Shown here in pieces: positions 47,201 through 59,053 of a stretch of 64,000 nt of DNA. The notes under the pieces are model-generated. The model was not told the DNA's origin, searched no databases, and was given only the letters and a program-made list of their open reading frames with translations. Position 1 is the stretch's first letter. Each line of letters opens with the position of its first letter. Source of the stretch: Pascua guehoae (lineage: Eukaryota > Basidiomycota > Tremellomycetes > Trichosporonales > Trichosporonaceae); assembly GCA_001600415.1 (NCBI GenBank), contig BCJX01000011.1, positions 550,962-614,961 of the forward strand, written 5' to 3'. The translations under genes and the position numbers were made by a program.

Positions 47201-49261
47201 TACGACGAGTCCGCTGACGACTCGGTCGCGGACGTCCAAGGGTGACCACCCGATCGTTGCACCTGGGTGGTACTACACACTCGATGACGTTGCCGCATAC
47301 ACTGCGTGTGCTGGCCGGATCAACTTTTTCATCCCTCCCGTCCCAGAGAGCCCGCCGACCCCACCGCTCGAGCCCGTGGCCTCGGAAAAGGACAAGAACG
47401 AGGCTTCGGCTGAGCCGGCGTCGGAGAAGTGGTCCGTCACTCACCGATCGCAACAGTCGCACCGGTCGCAGCGCTCTTTGTCGTCCACTATGGAGAAGCC
47501 CTCGTCAACCAACGACAAGGACAGGGAGGCGAATGGGTCAATGGTGGCAACGCAACTGGCCAACGCGTCCGTTCCGTCGCTCAACGGGACCATGGGCACA
47601 GTGGAGCACATCGAGGATGGTGCATTGTCGCGCGAGACGTCGGTAGGCTCAAATCACCGCCGGCACCCACCAGGACATGGTCACCGCGCCGTACACAGCA
47701 CATCCGGTATTCCCCCGTCAAACAGACCACTTTCAGCACTTCGTGCGCCATTTGAAAAACTCGGCAGTGTTGCACGGCGCAACATTTCTATGGCAGGCCA
47801 CACGCCCGAGGGCGATGAGGAGCGCCGGCATTGGTCTGGTGGGGAGCAAGCAGTCGCCGCCCCTGCCCTAACCCCAGCCACGGGCCCGGCTCAAGGCCCA
47901 GCGCAAGGCCCGGCGCACAGCGTCACGCATTCCCACCTTGGCTCGCATAGCCTGCGCGACGCCACGGGCAGGTTTAGGCTCTCTCGGCACGCTGGCCGCG
48001 GACCGCAGCCAGACATGGCGCCTACATCAGAGGACGAGCACAACATCCGCAAGCTCATCTCCCGCGGCCAGAGAGTCATCTCAAAAGACATTCTTGGGTC
48101 AACCCGTCGCGTCCTCGTTGAGCCCGACGCAGACACCGCCTTGACGACTACGCGGGCAGCCGAGCTGCGTAACCTTGAAGAAGTGTTTGCGCGCGAGCGC
48201 ACGCGACCTCGAGGACATGGCCGGCGGCGCAGCGAGGTAGAGGTGCAAACCGAGGAGCGTATCCAGGAGGTCGAGGAGGAAATATACGCTCAGCGTGTGG
48301 CGTGAGTAAACATATTCTTGTTGCCCGGCGTAATACTAACACCCCCAGGCTACTCCATGCTGGCCGGCTCCAGCTCCAGAAGGTCGAGACGACCGACACC
48401 AACATGGAATTCGCCATTGGCTATTACCTCACCCAGTTGGACCAGGTGCGGAGCGTGTTCCGCACCGCTGCCGACGTCGATGTCCGGTTCGACAACCTCG
48501 AGTCTCTTCGCAAGCCCGCATCTCTCCGCGCAGACGACGACGAGAGCATGGACGAGCTTACCCCGCTACGGGCCGATTCGGACCGGGGCTTTGGTGGCGG
48601 CCACTGGAGCGCGGGCGGCGGCCGCCTCAGCGACGGTGGCGGCGCGCTGAGCGATGGGGCTGGGCGATTCCGACGTGGTGCGCAGCGGCGACAGACTAAT
48701 CTCCCGCCCGTCAACCTCCCGACGTTTGCATATGGGTACCAGGCGTGGCCGCGCCGCTCGACTGTCGACTCGACGCTGGGCGTACCCGTCGACCCGATCC
48801 GACGCCTGGAACTGGCGTGCGAAAAGGCCCACGAGACACAACGCGACATGCGCGACCAGCTCATCGAGACGACCCGCGGGCTGCACGGCATGGTCGAGAG
48901 CGTACACCAGCTCATCCGCCAAAAGGACATTGTCCGCGCGTGGACAAAGGGTGTGCTCGAAAACATTGCGGAGCTCAAGGTCGAAAAGGCCAATACAATG
49001 TTAAAGATCAAGGGCGGCGTCCGCCCGCGCATGTGGCGCGCGACCGACATTGCGACCGACCTGTTTGCGCGCTGGGTCATGAGCCTCTTTTCGTACGGCA
49101 TCCGCATCGCCCGCGGCCTGAACTGGGTACGCCGCGTGGATATCAGCTGGGTCGCGTGGGCACTCATCGGTGCCATTGCCGCCATGCTCGCATTCTTCTA
49201 CATTGTTGGCGACACCGGACATGTGGGCGTGCCCGAGCACCTGACCAATGTGAGCTCGTAA
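44265..49261 (+). CDS. Large orphan protein with one C-terminal membrane segment
   Basis: Not recognised. Three exons: 44265..46821, 46873..48301, 48349..49261, 1,632 residues. Residues ~1-830 are disordered, rich in Ser/Pro/Ala/Thr, with an SR-like patch (about 145-165) and many SP/TP sites. Just before the first intron is a charged helix (KHKENEMRRAEQERRDQE) that continues after it as ERRYRALLQVQ. A conserved-looking part follows (HLDAYYAGIDEGLEHPPKF, LRWAHRNEEQKELRIKWE, APGWYYTLDDVAAYTACAGRI). The C-terminal ~290 residues are more ordered: TNMEFAIGYYLTQLDQVRS, amphipathic helices, then a single membrane span at about 1596-1616 and a 16-residue tail. This suggests a tail-anchored protein facing the cytosol, perhaps at the ER or outer mitochondrial membrane. 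Start chosen at 44265 (ccaccATGG context); an upstream exon is not excluded. Confidence 0.78.
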
Positions 49262-50369
49262 GCCCAGTGTCGGGGACGTGGGAGGAGGGGCGATCAGAGC
49301 GACAAGAAGAGGTGAAAAGAAACGAGAAGAGACGAAAGAGACACATAGACAGACCCGATTGTGGACGTGTACCGTTGTGTTTGTATTAATTTCTAGTCAT
49401 ATATGCATATTGCAGCATTACTGTCCCATGGGCCCATGTAGGAGAGAAGAGCGAGGTCTCAGTTGAAGGCCACCATGGCGGCCACAATGGTCGGGCCGAT
49501 GGCCAACAGAAATCACCAGGTGGATTTCGGATAAACTCGATTCCACGTGATTCAAGTGACGCAACAGATCACGTGACTTCGGAATTGGCCACCCGATGTC
49601 GATCCCAACCTTGGATACCACACCTTCCTTCAACCTTCTCTTACACTTACCTTCCTTCTTTCTCATCAGCGACACCTCTTCTCTCTTCTTCTCTCCTATC
49701 GTCTCTTCATCGCCTCTATCATCTCCTCATCGTCTCCATCTCCATCATCCTTCCGCCACTCTCCTCTCGCCTCCCCATCGATCTGGCCGCTCTCCTCGCT
49801 CCCCGGGCTCTGTAGAGTAGCGCTCAGAGTAGAGCTCGACGTGAGTTGACGTCGGCCGGGGTATATGTGGCTTACATGGCTGACCACACCTTTGCTTGAC
49901 CCTCCTTTCCTGCCATTCGACATACCTCCGCTCACCATTTCCCATGTTATTTCGTGCCGCCTCGCCGTCGTCGTGACCGCCCGCCTTACGTCGCTTCGTC
50001 TGCCTCGTTTATCGATCGGTTCGTGCCTTCCTCCATCCCAGGCTATCGTCTTCCCCCCTACGCTACGGGCCGGCCGCCGTCCATTCGACATCCAGTGTAT
50101 GCTTTAGCGACGACGTGCACGACAACAACCCTCCCAGAAACTGTCAAGCGGGCAGGACTGGCATAGGCGACGCCCGACTGAACCCGAACCCGTATTCTTT
50201 ATTGACAGAAACCGTGTACAATACGTCCCCGTCTGTCCGTCCGCGCATCAACGTCCACCCGCATGCCCATCGGATCCGTCCACTGGTGACCTTCCTTCCC
50301 AGTCAGGTCGTTTCTCCACTCCCGACACTCAACACCCGAAATTCCCTTCACTGCGCCCCTGGGGTCCCA
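49262..50369. other. Intergenic, promoter of coiled-coil zinc-finger gene
   Basis: 1.1 kb between two plus-strand genes. It is rich in CT tracts (49620-49800). The frame of the next gene is open upstream to an ATG at 50115, so the true start could be earlier, but that stretch has no protein-like pattern. No other gene is seen. Confidence 0.5.
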
Positions 50370-52739
50370 ATGGCCGATTGTGCACCACCCCCACCAACAC
50401 TTGCGCCCTCGTCCTCGCCCGCAACGAGCGTCACTCTTGCTGGCACACCTGTATCCCACAATATAACGATGGCAACGCCGACGTCGAACAAACCTGACGC
50501 CCAGCGCGCACCGGCAGGAACCAACGCTCCGACGACCCAGTCTGCCTCGCCAGCCCCGCCAACGGTATCAACCCCCGCACCCTCTGCACCCTCCGTAGCC
50601 TCCGCTCCCTCTGCACCTTCCTCGTCCCCGTCGGTGACTAAGCCGAGCGCCACTGGGCCGTCCGCGGTCAATCTGGCTCCCTCATCGACGACACCAGCGG
50701 CCGCCAGGTCTCCCCTACCTCCTCCCCTCAGCACCTTTTTGAGCAGGGCTATCAAGGCGGTGGATACCGAGAAGGCCCAAGCCAAGTCGCGACCTGTGCC
50801 GTCGCCATCGACCGCAAGCCCAAACCCAACTGTTTCGCCAAGGTGGGCGACAGGGCCTCAACTCGGCTCCGCTCCCGCTCCTACCGCCGCGCCATCCTCC
50901 TCTCATCCCGCTGCACCATCCTCCGCTCCTACCGCTGCGCCATCCTCCGCTCCTACCGCTGCGCCATCCTCCGCTCCTACCGCTGCGCCATCCTCCGCTC
51001 CTACCGCTGCGCCATCCTCCGCTCCTGCCGCTGCACCACACTCCGCTCCTGCCGTCGCGCCGTCCACGGCTCCTGCCGCTGTCCCGTCCTCAGCGGCTAC
51101 CACCCGGCCGCCTGGGACTCCTGTCTCAACGGCAGCCGCAGCCGCCCCCGCAACTCATCCTGCGACATCAGCTGCTTCTGCAGCTTCAGCTGCCGTTACC
51201 GCTCCCGGTGCCAAAGTTACATCTCTGCCGGCTAAGGGCGCGACCATAAACTCGACGGGTGCTACTTCTATGGGTCCGTCCGCTATGGCGTCCGCACCGT
51301 CCCAGCCGCGTACATCGACCATTCCAACGACATCACCTTCAACAACTCAGGCTGGTCCTTCACAACAACCTAGACCCCAAACGCTCTCCGCTCTGGCGTC
51401 CCAGTTCTCGTCTTTGGGGTCACAGTTCCCGTCTCTTCCAGCGTTCATCCAGGATGTGGTCAACACGTCGCGAGAGCTCGCTACTCTTCGGACGCAGCTC
51501 AAGACTGAGCGTGAAGGTGCGCAGACATTGCGTGATCATATCGCCAGAGAGGTTAATCGGCTCAATGCGCTCAAACGTGAGCTTCAGGCGAAGGACGTGA
51601 CGTGGTTGGCGACTGTCAAGAAAGCGGAGGCGGATGTGCGGTCGACGTGCTTGGCCTCTCTTAGCGCGGTCACGGCGGAGAGGGACTCGGCCCGCGTTGA
51701 CGTCAACCGACTCAATGATGAGCTCAAGACCCGCCGCAGTGAGCTGGAGACCGCCAACGCCGAGATTGTGCGACTGAACGCCGAGCGGGAGAAGGTCGCA
51801 ACAGAGCATGACGGGGCACTTGATCGTGTTAGGGAAGCGTGCGCAATCGAGATCAACGCCGCTAAGAAGGCTCAAGCTGAGGACGACGCGCGGGGAGAAA
51901 AGCTCGAACAAGCGACTCGGGACATCACCAAGCTGAAGGGCGAGCGCGACACCCTCGAGACCGAACGCAACACCCTCAAGATCGAACGCAAAACCCTCGA
52001 GAGTGAACGCAACACCTTTGAGAGCGAGCGCAACGGCCTGAAGACTCAGCGTGACGACCTCAAAGCCAAGCTCGAAGCCAGCAAGGCGGAGAGTGATGCG
52101 ACGATTAAGAAGGCGACTGCCGATTACCAAAAGCAGTTTGAAGAATTAAAAGCCCAGGCCGAGAAGTTAGTCCTGGAACGCGATGCCGAGATCCTCAAGT
52201 TGCGCCGGCAATTGCGCGGACGCAGTACCACTGGTAAGAGTGTTTGAGAGTTACCGCTGCTAAAGCAATACACAGCGACTGGCAGCCCCATCACTCCTTC
52301 CTCAACTCGTAAACGCACTGCCGAGTCTCCAGCCGATTCGTCAAGAGCCCGCAAGGCACCGCGCGCGAGCGACGTGGGATCGACACCCGGTAGCAGCACC
52401 CCACGAGGGTCTCAGCGGCCACCAGACGAGATCCGCAAATACCTCTCGCGACGACCTGAGATGGTCAACAACTTTGTCCGGCGCAGCGACGAGGGCCACT
52501 TAGCCTGCTCTCTGTGCCTGTAAGTATCACGCACAACACCATGAACCATGACCCTAATATTTCGCAGCAAGCGCAAGAAGGCCGACTTTGCAACATTTCC
52601 GAGTGAGGGCGCCACGGACATTATCATCGACCACATGATGAAGGACCATGGGAATATAGTCGATCACTATATTGCGAAGAAGGAGGAGGCCAGCAAAGAC
52701 GATGCGGCCAAGAACAAGGGCAAAGCCGGGGAGAACTAG
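50370..52739 (+). CDS. Ala/Pro/Ser-rich coiled-coil protein with a C-terminal zinc-finger-like motif
   Basis: Not recognised as a named family. Three exons: 50370..52233, 52276..52519, 52568..52739, 759 residues. Residues 1-~355 are low complexity (A, P, S, T), including nine 8-residue APTAAPSS-type repeats. Residues ~357-615 form a long coiled coil with heptad-like duplications (ETERNTL, KIERKTL, ESERNTF, ESERNGL). The spliced C terminus has a basic STP-rich stretch and then LACSLCL with a later DHMMKDHG (about 695-730). This C-x2-C...H-x4-H arrangement resembles a BED or C2H2 zinc finger, so DNA or chromatin binding is possible. The start is placed at 50370 (good ATG context, followed at once by compositional signal); an in-frame ATG at 50115 would add 85 residues. 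Confidence 0.75.
50877..51092 (+). repeat. 24-bp coding minisatellite, nine units
   Basis: Nine tandem 24-nt units (consensus gctcctaccgctgcgccatc plus ctcc). Four central units, 50925-51020, are identical and the outer ones are diverged. They encode the octapeptide APTAAPSS. Identity in the middle with divergence at the edges is the pattern of recent unit expansion. Confidence 0.95.
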
Positions 52740-53092
52740 GTATCGGGTATCGGTTTCGCCCCTGGTCTGCTTTGCTGTTGTAGATGGATGTTTATAATGT
52801 ACGACACTGTACGATGCACTTGGCAGACGCTGTGGATCCAACCCCATTCCCATTTCTGACACATCCACCCAAGCGTTTGGCAATGTGCACTACTGTATCA
52901 TTGTGGTCACCGTATGCTACAACTCATGGCTACCCCACCATCTCCTTCTTTTCCCAGGTATCGCCAGCCCACTCCCAACCTCCATCCTCTTACGCCTCAA
53001 CACCCTCACCCGCCTTCTATTCTGCTCCCTCGGCTGTCCTCCGTGCCTCTCCCCAACATCGAATGCCACTCATAGCGACCCATCGCAACCCC
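52740..53092. other. Convergent intergenic gap
   Basis: 353 nt between the stop codons of the coiled-coil gene (plus) and the kinase (minus). No gene is seen. Confidence 0.5.
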
Positions 53093-56000
53093 TCACGCAC
53101 CCAACCGCGCACTCATCTCCCGCAGGCGTTTCTCGAGATTCTACCATCAGCACCAGCACCAGTATTTCTCAGAACTCACAGAAAGGCCATCCTCGAGGGA
53201 ATGGTGCCACGTCTCGAGCGCACCGAGGCCATCTCCACGCGGCCGCGTTGGGGGCACGTAGAATGAGAGCGGGAGGTCGTCTTCATGGGTGGGCGATGGC
53301 GAGCGTCGTGCGAATACCGGCGGCGAGCGCCGCATTGTTGCCGTCACACGGGAGACGGCTGGGGCGGGTGCCGGCTCTTGACGCTGCCCCAACGCGCTGG
53401 GGGCACGTACACTCGCGCGTGTATCTTGGCGGGCCGTGTCGCGCTCTGTATTCATTCCGTTTCCGTTCTCGCGTACTCCTAACGGCAGGACAGGGGGCAT
53501 GACACTCGCGCCCTTGAGTGGTGTTGTCGACACGGGCGCGTTGTTGGTCTTGAGGAACGGTGCATTCTTTCGGGGCGTAGACGAAGGGAGGTCCTCTGGG
53601 CTGAACGCGAGGCGCGATGGGGGTCGGTTCTCGCGTTCACCAGGGCGAGGCGCTTCACTGTCGGCGGTATCATGCCTCGTGCTGCGGTCGGGGGTGTCAC
53701 GGGCCATGCCTCGGATGCTGTTCTGGAGCCTTTCGCGCTTCTGCTCTTCACGCCGCTCACGGCCCTGGCGGATATTGTCGTCCACTGCCGCGAGGCGGGC
53801 GAGGAACGTCTCGTCCCGGCTCCGGAGCGACTGGGTGCGCGGGACAGAGCTACCAGACAGTGTGCGGGAGAAACTTGGCCGGCGGTCGAGCGTAGCCGAG
53901 GCACGAGATGCGGGCCCGGGGAGCGCGTCCCCAGACAATGTCCGAGAAAAGCTTGAGCGGCGCGAGAGCTCTTCGGGACCACGGGCCGAGTTGCGTGATG
54001 CCGCGCGGAGGGAGAGATCGGAATAGATGGATCCGCGTGATGCTGGTCGGATGGGGGGTAGCTCGCGCATAGAGTTTCGGGAATCTGGGCGACTTAGATC
54101 AGCGTACAGCGACGCCCGAGAGGTGGGGCGTGATGGTGGGTCACGGGGGTCGCGGGGGCGTGAGGGAAAGAGGTTTGTCACGGTAACGTCGCGCGACATG
54201 GGGGTCGGTGTTGGTGGTTGCTCTTTGCGCCATACGGGTCCAGCAATCGACGAGGCGGTGGACGCAGAGCCTGGCACTTTGATCGTGGCCATCTTCTTCT
54301 TTGCGCTCGCCTGGACGCACTGGACCAGCTCGGCAAACGCTTGACGCTCAGACACGGCACGTGTGCGGGGCACTGAGCGCGGCGCTGTGCGTGGAACAGT
54401 GGGTGGTGTCCCACGTGCACCTGGGCGGAGCGGCGTCGATAACGTGCCACCACCAATTGCTGCAGGGGCGGATAAGTAAGAGGGGAATGAGGGGCGGGGT
54501 GTAGACATGGGCGGCATGGGCGACAGAGACGGGATCTCATCGCCGAAGAAATCGGACGGTGGATCCCATGACCATCCCACCCAGCGACCCCACACTGGTG
54601 GACCGACCGAGGAATGGGACACCGATGTCGACATGGTGGTCGCGATCGAGGTCGAGTTGAAAAAGTGCTCAAACGTGATCGATGCGTCGAGGTCGGTGAA
54701 CGAATGATCAAACTCTTGGGCCAGTGTCTCGAGGTCAATCGGCTGCGGCGAGACTCCAGATGGGGGACTGCCACGCCGCGTCCAGTCGACGCCGGCAAAG
54801 AAGGAATGCCGCCGGATCTCGCTGATATCTGTGCTTCCCAGACGCACGTCGGCAGAACTCAGCAGACTGTCGTCAGTGGGTGCCCAAGCGCACGAAACTC
54901 ACCCCGAGAGGAGGCTCTTGAGCGATGGCGACATGTGATCCGGCATCTTGACATCGCAACGAATGATGCGGTCATACGTCCCCCCAATCGTTGGCGCATA
55001 GAACGGTGCGCGGCCCGCGGCCATCTCGTACAGAGTAGCGCCGAGGGACCAGTAGTCGACGTCTGGGCCGTATCCTGGGGGTTCAATGTCGCCGGGCCGG
55101 GCCGTACGGTCTGCATCGCTTTCGTCATCTGCGCTCTGGGCAGCCTCGATGACAGCGTCCTCGGCCACCCGGAGGACTTCAGGCGCGACATAGTCGGGCG
55201 TGCCAGCTGGCATGAGACAGTACCGATGGGGCACCTTGCCATCAACGAGGGGCGCGGACGAGCCAAAGTCTGTAAGCCACAGTCGGCCATCCTGCAGGAG
55301 GAGGAAGTTGTGCGGTTTAATGTCACTGGTGATGAGTACCCGTTGTGTATTCCGACAGTAGAGCCACTTACCGATGGGCATATCCGACACCGTGGACCCA
55401 CGAGATGGCGCCGATCATCTGGCGCGCCCACCAGCCAATCTCGGTTTCGTCCATGCGTCCAGAGTCTAGACCAGGCACTGGGAGCATCTCACAGAGGCGG
55501 TCCCACAAGGATCCACACGACGCATAAGACATGACGAGGTGGAGTGCTGTGGGAGACTGGAACGATGTGGCCAGTTGCGGGGCTGGGGCGGCGCCACTGT
55601 CGCCCGCGAGTTTGTGGATGTGTCGCTCCAACGAAAGGTTCAGTTGCTGTCATGTCAGCGTCTCAGTGACACACAATGGGTCAAAGGTTGGTGGTCGGCA
55701 AGAGTGTGATACGCACCGATCCAGCACGCATCGCCATGACCTTTTCCACAGTCTTCATCGCATACACCTTGCCGTCGAGTTTGGCGCGGACAACGTCGAC
55801 CTGTTGTTAGCTGTCGACCAAGAGTTTGCCATCAGCTCACGACGCCAAACTGGCCCTCGCCGACGCGGCCGAGGACTTCAAAGTCGCTCTTCTTGAGGCG
55901 GAGGTTTTCGGCGTGCTGGAGCGCTGGGATGTCAGAACTATCACTGTCTCGGTCCCAACGATGTCGTGTTTGTTTGTTGATGCGAGAAGCCGGTGCTCGG

Positions 56001-56217
56001 GTCGCCGGCATCAACACTGGTTCAACTCACCATCACGATCTGCCTGCACTGCCTTGCGTGCGCTCGCACTCCATCCAGCAAGGAGGAGGGCGTCGAGCTT
56101 GCATCCCCGCTCATTCTGTTCCCCGGCGACTGCAAACACATCCGGCGGCGGTGGAGGCTGGTTCACGAGGACGTTGGAGAGCAGGAGGTGCCGGTGGTGG
56201 TAGGAAGGGGGCGGCAT
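53093..56217 (-). CDS. AGC-type serine/threonine kinase (citron/ROCK-like catalytic domain)
   Basis: Protein kinase whose catalytic core most resembles the DMPK/ROCK/citron group of AGC kinases. Seven exons: complement(53093..53140, 53180..54857, 54903..55325, 55372..55646, 55717..55800, 55841..55947, 56031..56217), 933 residues. The N terminus is MPPPSYHH..., with NERGCKLDALLLAG near residue 40. Kinase landmarks: GEGQFG (92-97), ATP-site Lys in YAMK (K114), HRDIKPHN (D219), DFG (D237), activation-loop end AGTPDYVAPEV, and DVDYWSLGATLYEM. After the core the C-terminal half is disordered with repeated SRxSFSRTLSG and SRASLYADLSRPDSR motifs, then a short coil. The last 15 residues come from a separate exon (NLEKRLREMSARLG); without it the protein ends in Trp/Cys-rich read-through. 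Intron 5 is only 45 nt. No C1, PH or Rho-binding domain of true citron/ROCK is seen. Confidence 0.88.
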
Positions 56218-56593
56218 CGTGCCGGGCCATGGGGTGGGCCCGTTGAATGTGAGATATGAGGAGGAAGATGGAGGAGTGGAGAGAATGGAGAATGAGAAGA
56301 GGTGCAAGTGATGCGATGATCAACGCTTGCTGTGATGGTGGCCTGTGCAGTCTTGCCTTTGCATGCAAACAAAACAGGCGCGTCACCGCCCCGAGGGCCA
56401 GTGTTGGGAGCGGGAACAAACCGGCCTTTGAACCGACAACACGTGGCCCTCACGTTTTTGTTTTTCCAGAAGTTCATTTCGGGTCGGGTTGGTGCCTGGC
56501 AGAAAGTTGGAAACCCACCGTCTTCGGCATCGACTTTTGCCGCTCGGCAACATCCTTCACCCTACACAATAACACGACGATAATAACATAAAA
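56218..56593. promoter_or_regulatory. Shared divergent promoter, kinase / TIM8
   Basis: 376 bp between opposite start codons. A/T-rich stretch just before the TIM8 ATG (acgataataacataaaa). The minus-strand frame is open upstream of the chosen kinase start, so the kinase could begin slightly earlier. Confidence 0.55.
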
Positions 56594-57743
56594 ATGAGCG
56601 CCGCCCAGGTCCCCCAGCCCCAGTTTGACGCTGCCACTCAGGTATGCTACTGTCTTTAAGGTTGTAGCTAACCCCCAGGCTGAGCTCCGCGAGTTCATCG
56701 AGCAGGAGTGGGTTAAGCGCCTGGAATACGCAGCTAACCCACCAGGCAGGCCAAGGCCAAGATACAGGCTTCGGTGCACGAGCTCACTGACCGGTGTAGG
56801 TGTTACAAGGAATAATGGGATTCAGGAGCTAACGTACAGGCTGGAAGACGTGCGTGGCCGGCGTTGGGACGTGGGGAGTGTGGAACTGACAGACAGGTGC
56901 ATCACGGGTTCTATCACATCCAAGTTCTCCAAGTGAGTGTGACGGGGAATGTCCTGTTGGGGGCGGGGGCGAGAGTCGCGGAGGTTAAATGCTGGGAACG
57001 AGTATGGGGACTGGACGGAAGAAGGAAGAATAAAGAGTATAGGGGAGGCTGAGGAGAAGGAGGCTGAATGTGGAAGAGACGCTTTGGCATATCGTGGCCT
57101 GCGCCGCGGCGAACTGGCCGGAAGTGACGTCGAACATGAGCGCACGAGCGCGAAAGAGAATGGTACAGTGGCCGTCCAAAAGATTGTGACTGCCATTGCT
57201 TTGCGCAACACCAATGCAATGGGACTTTTGCCAGATCGCAAGGCAGATGATCCAAGGGTTTGGGTCAAGCATCCCTTGCCCCCGCCAGGAGGTAGTCGCA
57301 ACCTTTCTGTGGGCCACTGTAGAGGGGGAACTGGGAGAGAGAAGAGGAGAGGGAAGAGTACGAGAGAATGGCGGAGAAGAAAGACAAGAGGGATGGGCGC
57401 AGGAGAAAGTGGCGAGCCTCTCCAGGCGAGTCGAACACAAACAAGCATACCTGGCGTCACGCGCTCTCCTTGGGCCGTAACGCGAAGAGCGTTGAGCGCC
57501 CTGTGTCTTGTCGCCGAGGTCTGAGAGTGTCGATGGTCACTCTCTCTCTACTTCGCGACTCGCACACCTCGCCCCTCTCCCACACCTCACATTTCGAGTC
57601 TAGCAACTCGACTCGATAGAAGATCTCATCACTAACGCTCCAGGTCCGAGGCGTCGTGCCTCGAGAACTGCGTCGACCGCTTCATGGACACATCCCTGTT
57701 CATCGTCCAGCAGATCGAGCAGCAGCGCCAGCACATGCAGTAG
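56594..57743 (+). CDS. TIM8: Mitochondrial intermembrane-space chaperone TIM8
   Basis: Small Tim protein that, with Tim13, escorts hydrophobic precursors across the intermembrane space. Six exons: 56594..56641, 56679..56711, 56750..56795, 56840..56849, 56897..56932, 57644..57743, 90 residues, the family length. The joined protein has the twin CX3C motif: C-W-K-T-C, then ITGSITSKFSKSEASCLENC, followed by VDRFMDTSLFIVQQIEQQ. Exon 4 is only 10 nt and carries most of the first CX3C; its codons are completed by the exons on both sides (T at 56795 and G at 56897). Introns 1-4 are 37, 38, 44 and 47 nt. Intron 5 is 711 nt, more than twice the whole coding sequence, with no gene visible inside. The exon map rests on motif reconstruction and is convincing because every join is GT-AG. 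Confidence 0.95.
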
Positions 57744-59053
57744 AGCACTAGAGCCCCAATTGGGGTGTTAGATGGGGACATGTAGTTGGGGTCGACTTCT
57801 TGTGTGGTTGCTGACAGTGACTGTTGTCAGCGAGCCTTCCAGCCTGTTTGGCAGAATCGACATAGGCGAGGTGGGATGTTGACGCTTGCAACAGAAGAGC
57901 GTTCCGGGCAATCGCGCTCGGGGTCTCTCTTGCTGAGACGTAAATAACGCAGCCTATTCTGATGGTGGTTCTGACGGCGATAAGCACTGTGGTATGTGCA
58001 GATGGCGAGAAGCACTGTGGACGGTTCCGACGCCAAGCCTCTCTTGCTGGATGCAGAGCCGAGTAAGTGAACCGGAGGCCGCGCTGTATTAGTGTCTTGC
58101 TGTCGTGTCCAGCTCTGGGTAGATGAGGGCTCGTTTCGGCGTGACGTTTCGAGTTTTACTCCAGTATCTATCGTTTGTCCCACATGGATCCCAGGTCAAG
58201 GTCCGACCGCGACCGCGTTGGCGATAACCTAGTGACAATGTGGTCGACGGTACTTGACTCAACGAGGAGTCGAACACTAGTGGAAGCGAGCGTGCAATAA
58301 TTTGACAATCTGTGCAGGGCTGCGTCATTCGGATCCGACAGATCCCTCCCTGATGTTTGTGTTATTTACGGCCCCAACTCCGATTACAATCTGGGTGGCG
58401 GCAAGGCAAATCAATCCAATGGCCTTTGAAAAAATAATTCGACTTCTTACTTTGGTGACTGACGTAATGGGTTTGTGCCTGCCCGGTGGACGCGCCGACT
58501 GTGAGGGGTGACTGGGAAATGACACCACATGGTGCACTCTTGTCGTCTTCGAGCCAACTTTTACCAGGGTTCCACTCGCTCGCTCGCTCGCTCGCTTCGA
58601 CGACTTATCACTCAGGCAGCCGCACGCGCTGCGCACTCTACTCGCATGATACACCCTCCTTCTCTCTCCTCTTCTTCCTTCTCTCCATCTCCTCTCTCTC
58701 ATACTCTCAGAGGTATACGGGCACCTCTTTCTCCTCACCGCCCAACTCCTCCCCCTCCCCACGGCCCCCCCTCCTCCCCTACCCGCTGCGACTGATCCGT
58801 TATCCGCCACTAGTCTCAAACGTCCCGAAAACCGCCCTCACGCGTGTCCGTTGCTGCGCTTCTCTGCCGATAGCGCCCGCTGCACCGACGCGTCTTGAGC
58901 CGCGTGCACTGACTGTTCCCCCGACCGACTGTCCGACTACATCTTCTGGGCTTCGACACACGACAGAGCCCCGCTCGCTGGTCCCTAATTACACTGCATA
59001 AACCGCATCTTGCCCGCTTTCTTCCTCTACTCGCTCTTGTCTCCCGTTCAGCA
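57744..59053. other. Intergenic, ABC transporter upstream region
   Basis: 1.3 kb without a supported gene. It contains a (TCGC)n run at 58576-58597 and long CT-rich tracts (58655-58790), probably part of the transporter promoter and leader. No tRNA or other RNA was recognised. Confidence 0.5.
58576..58597. repeat. (TCGC)n tetranucleotide repeat
   Basis: About five copies of tcgc in the upstream region of the ABC transporter gene. Confidence 0.85.
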
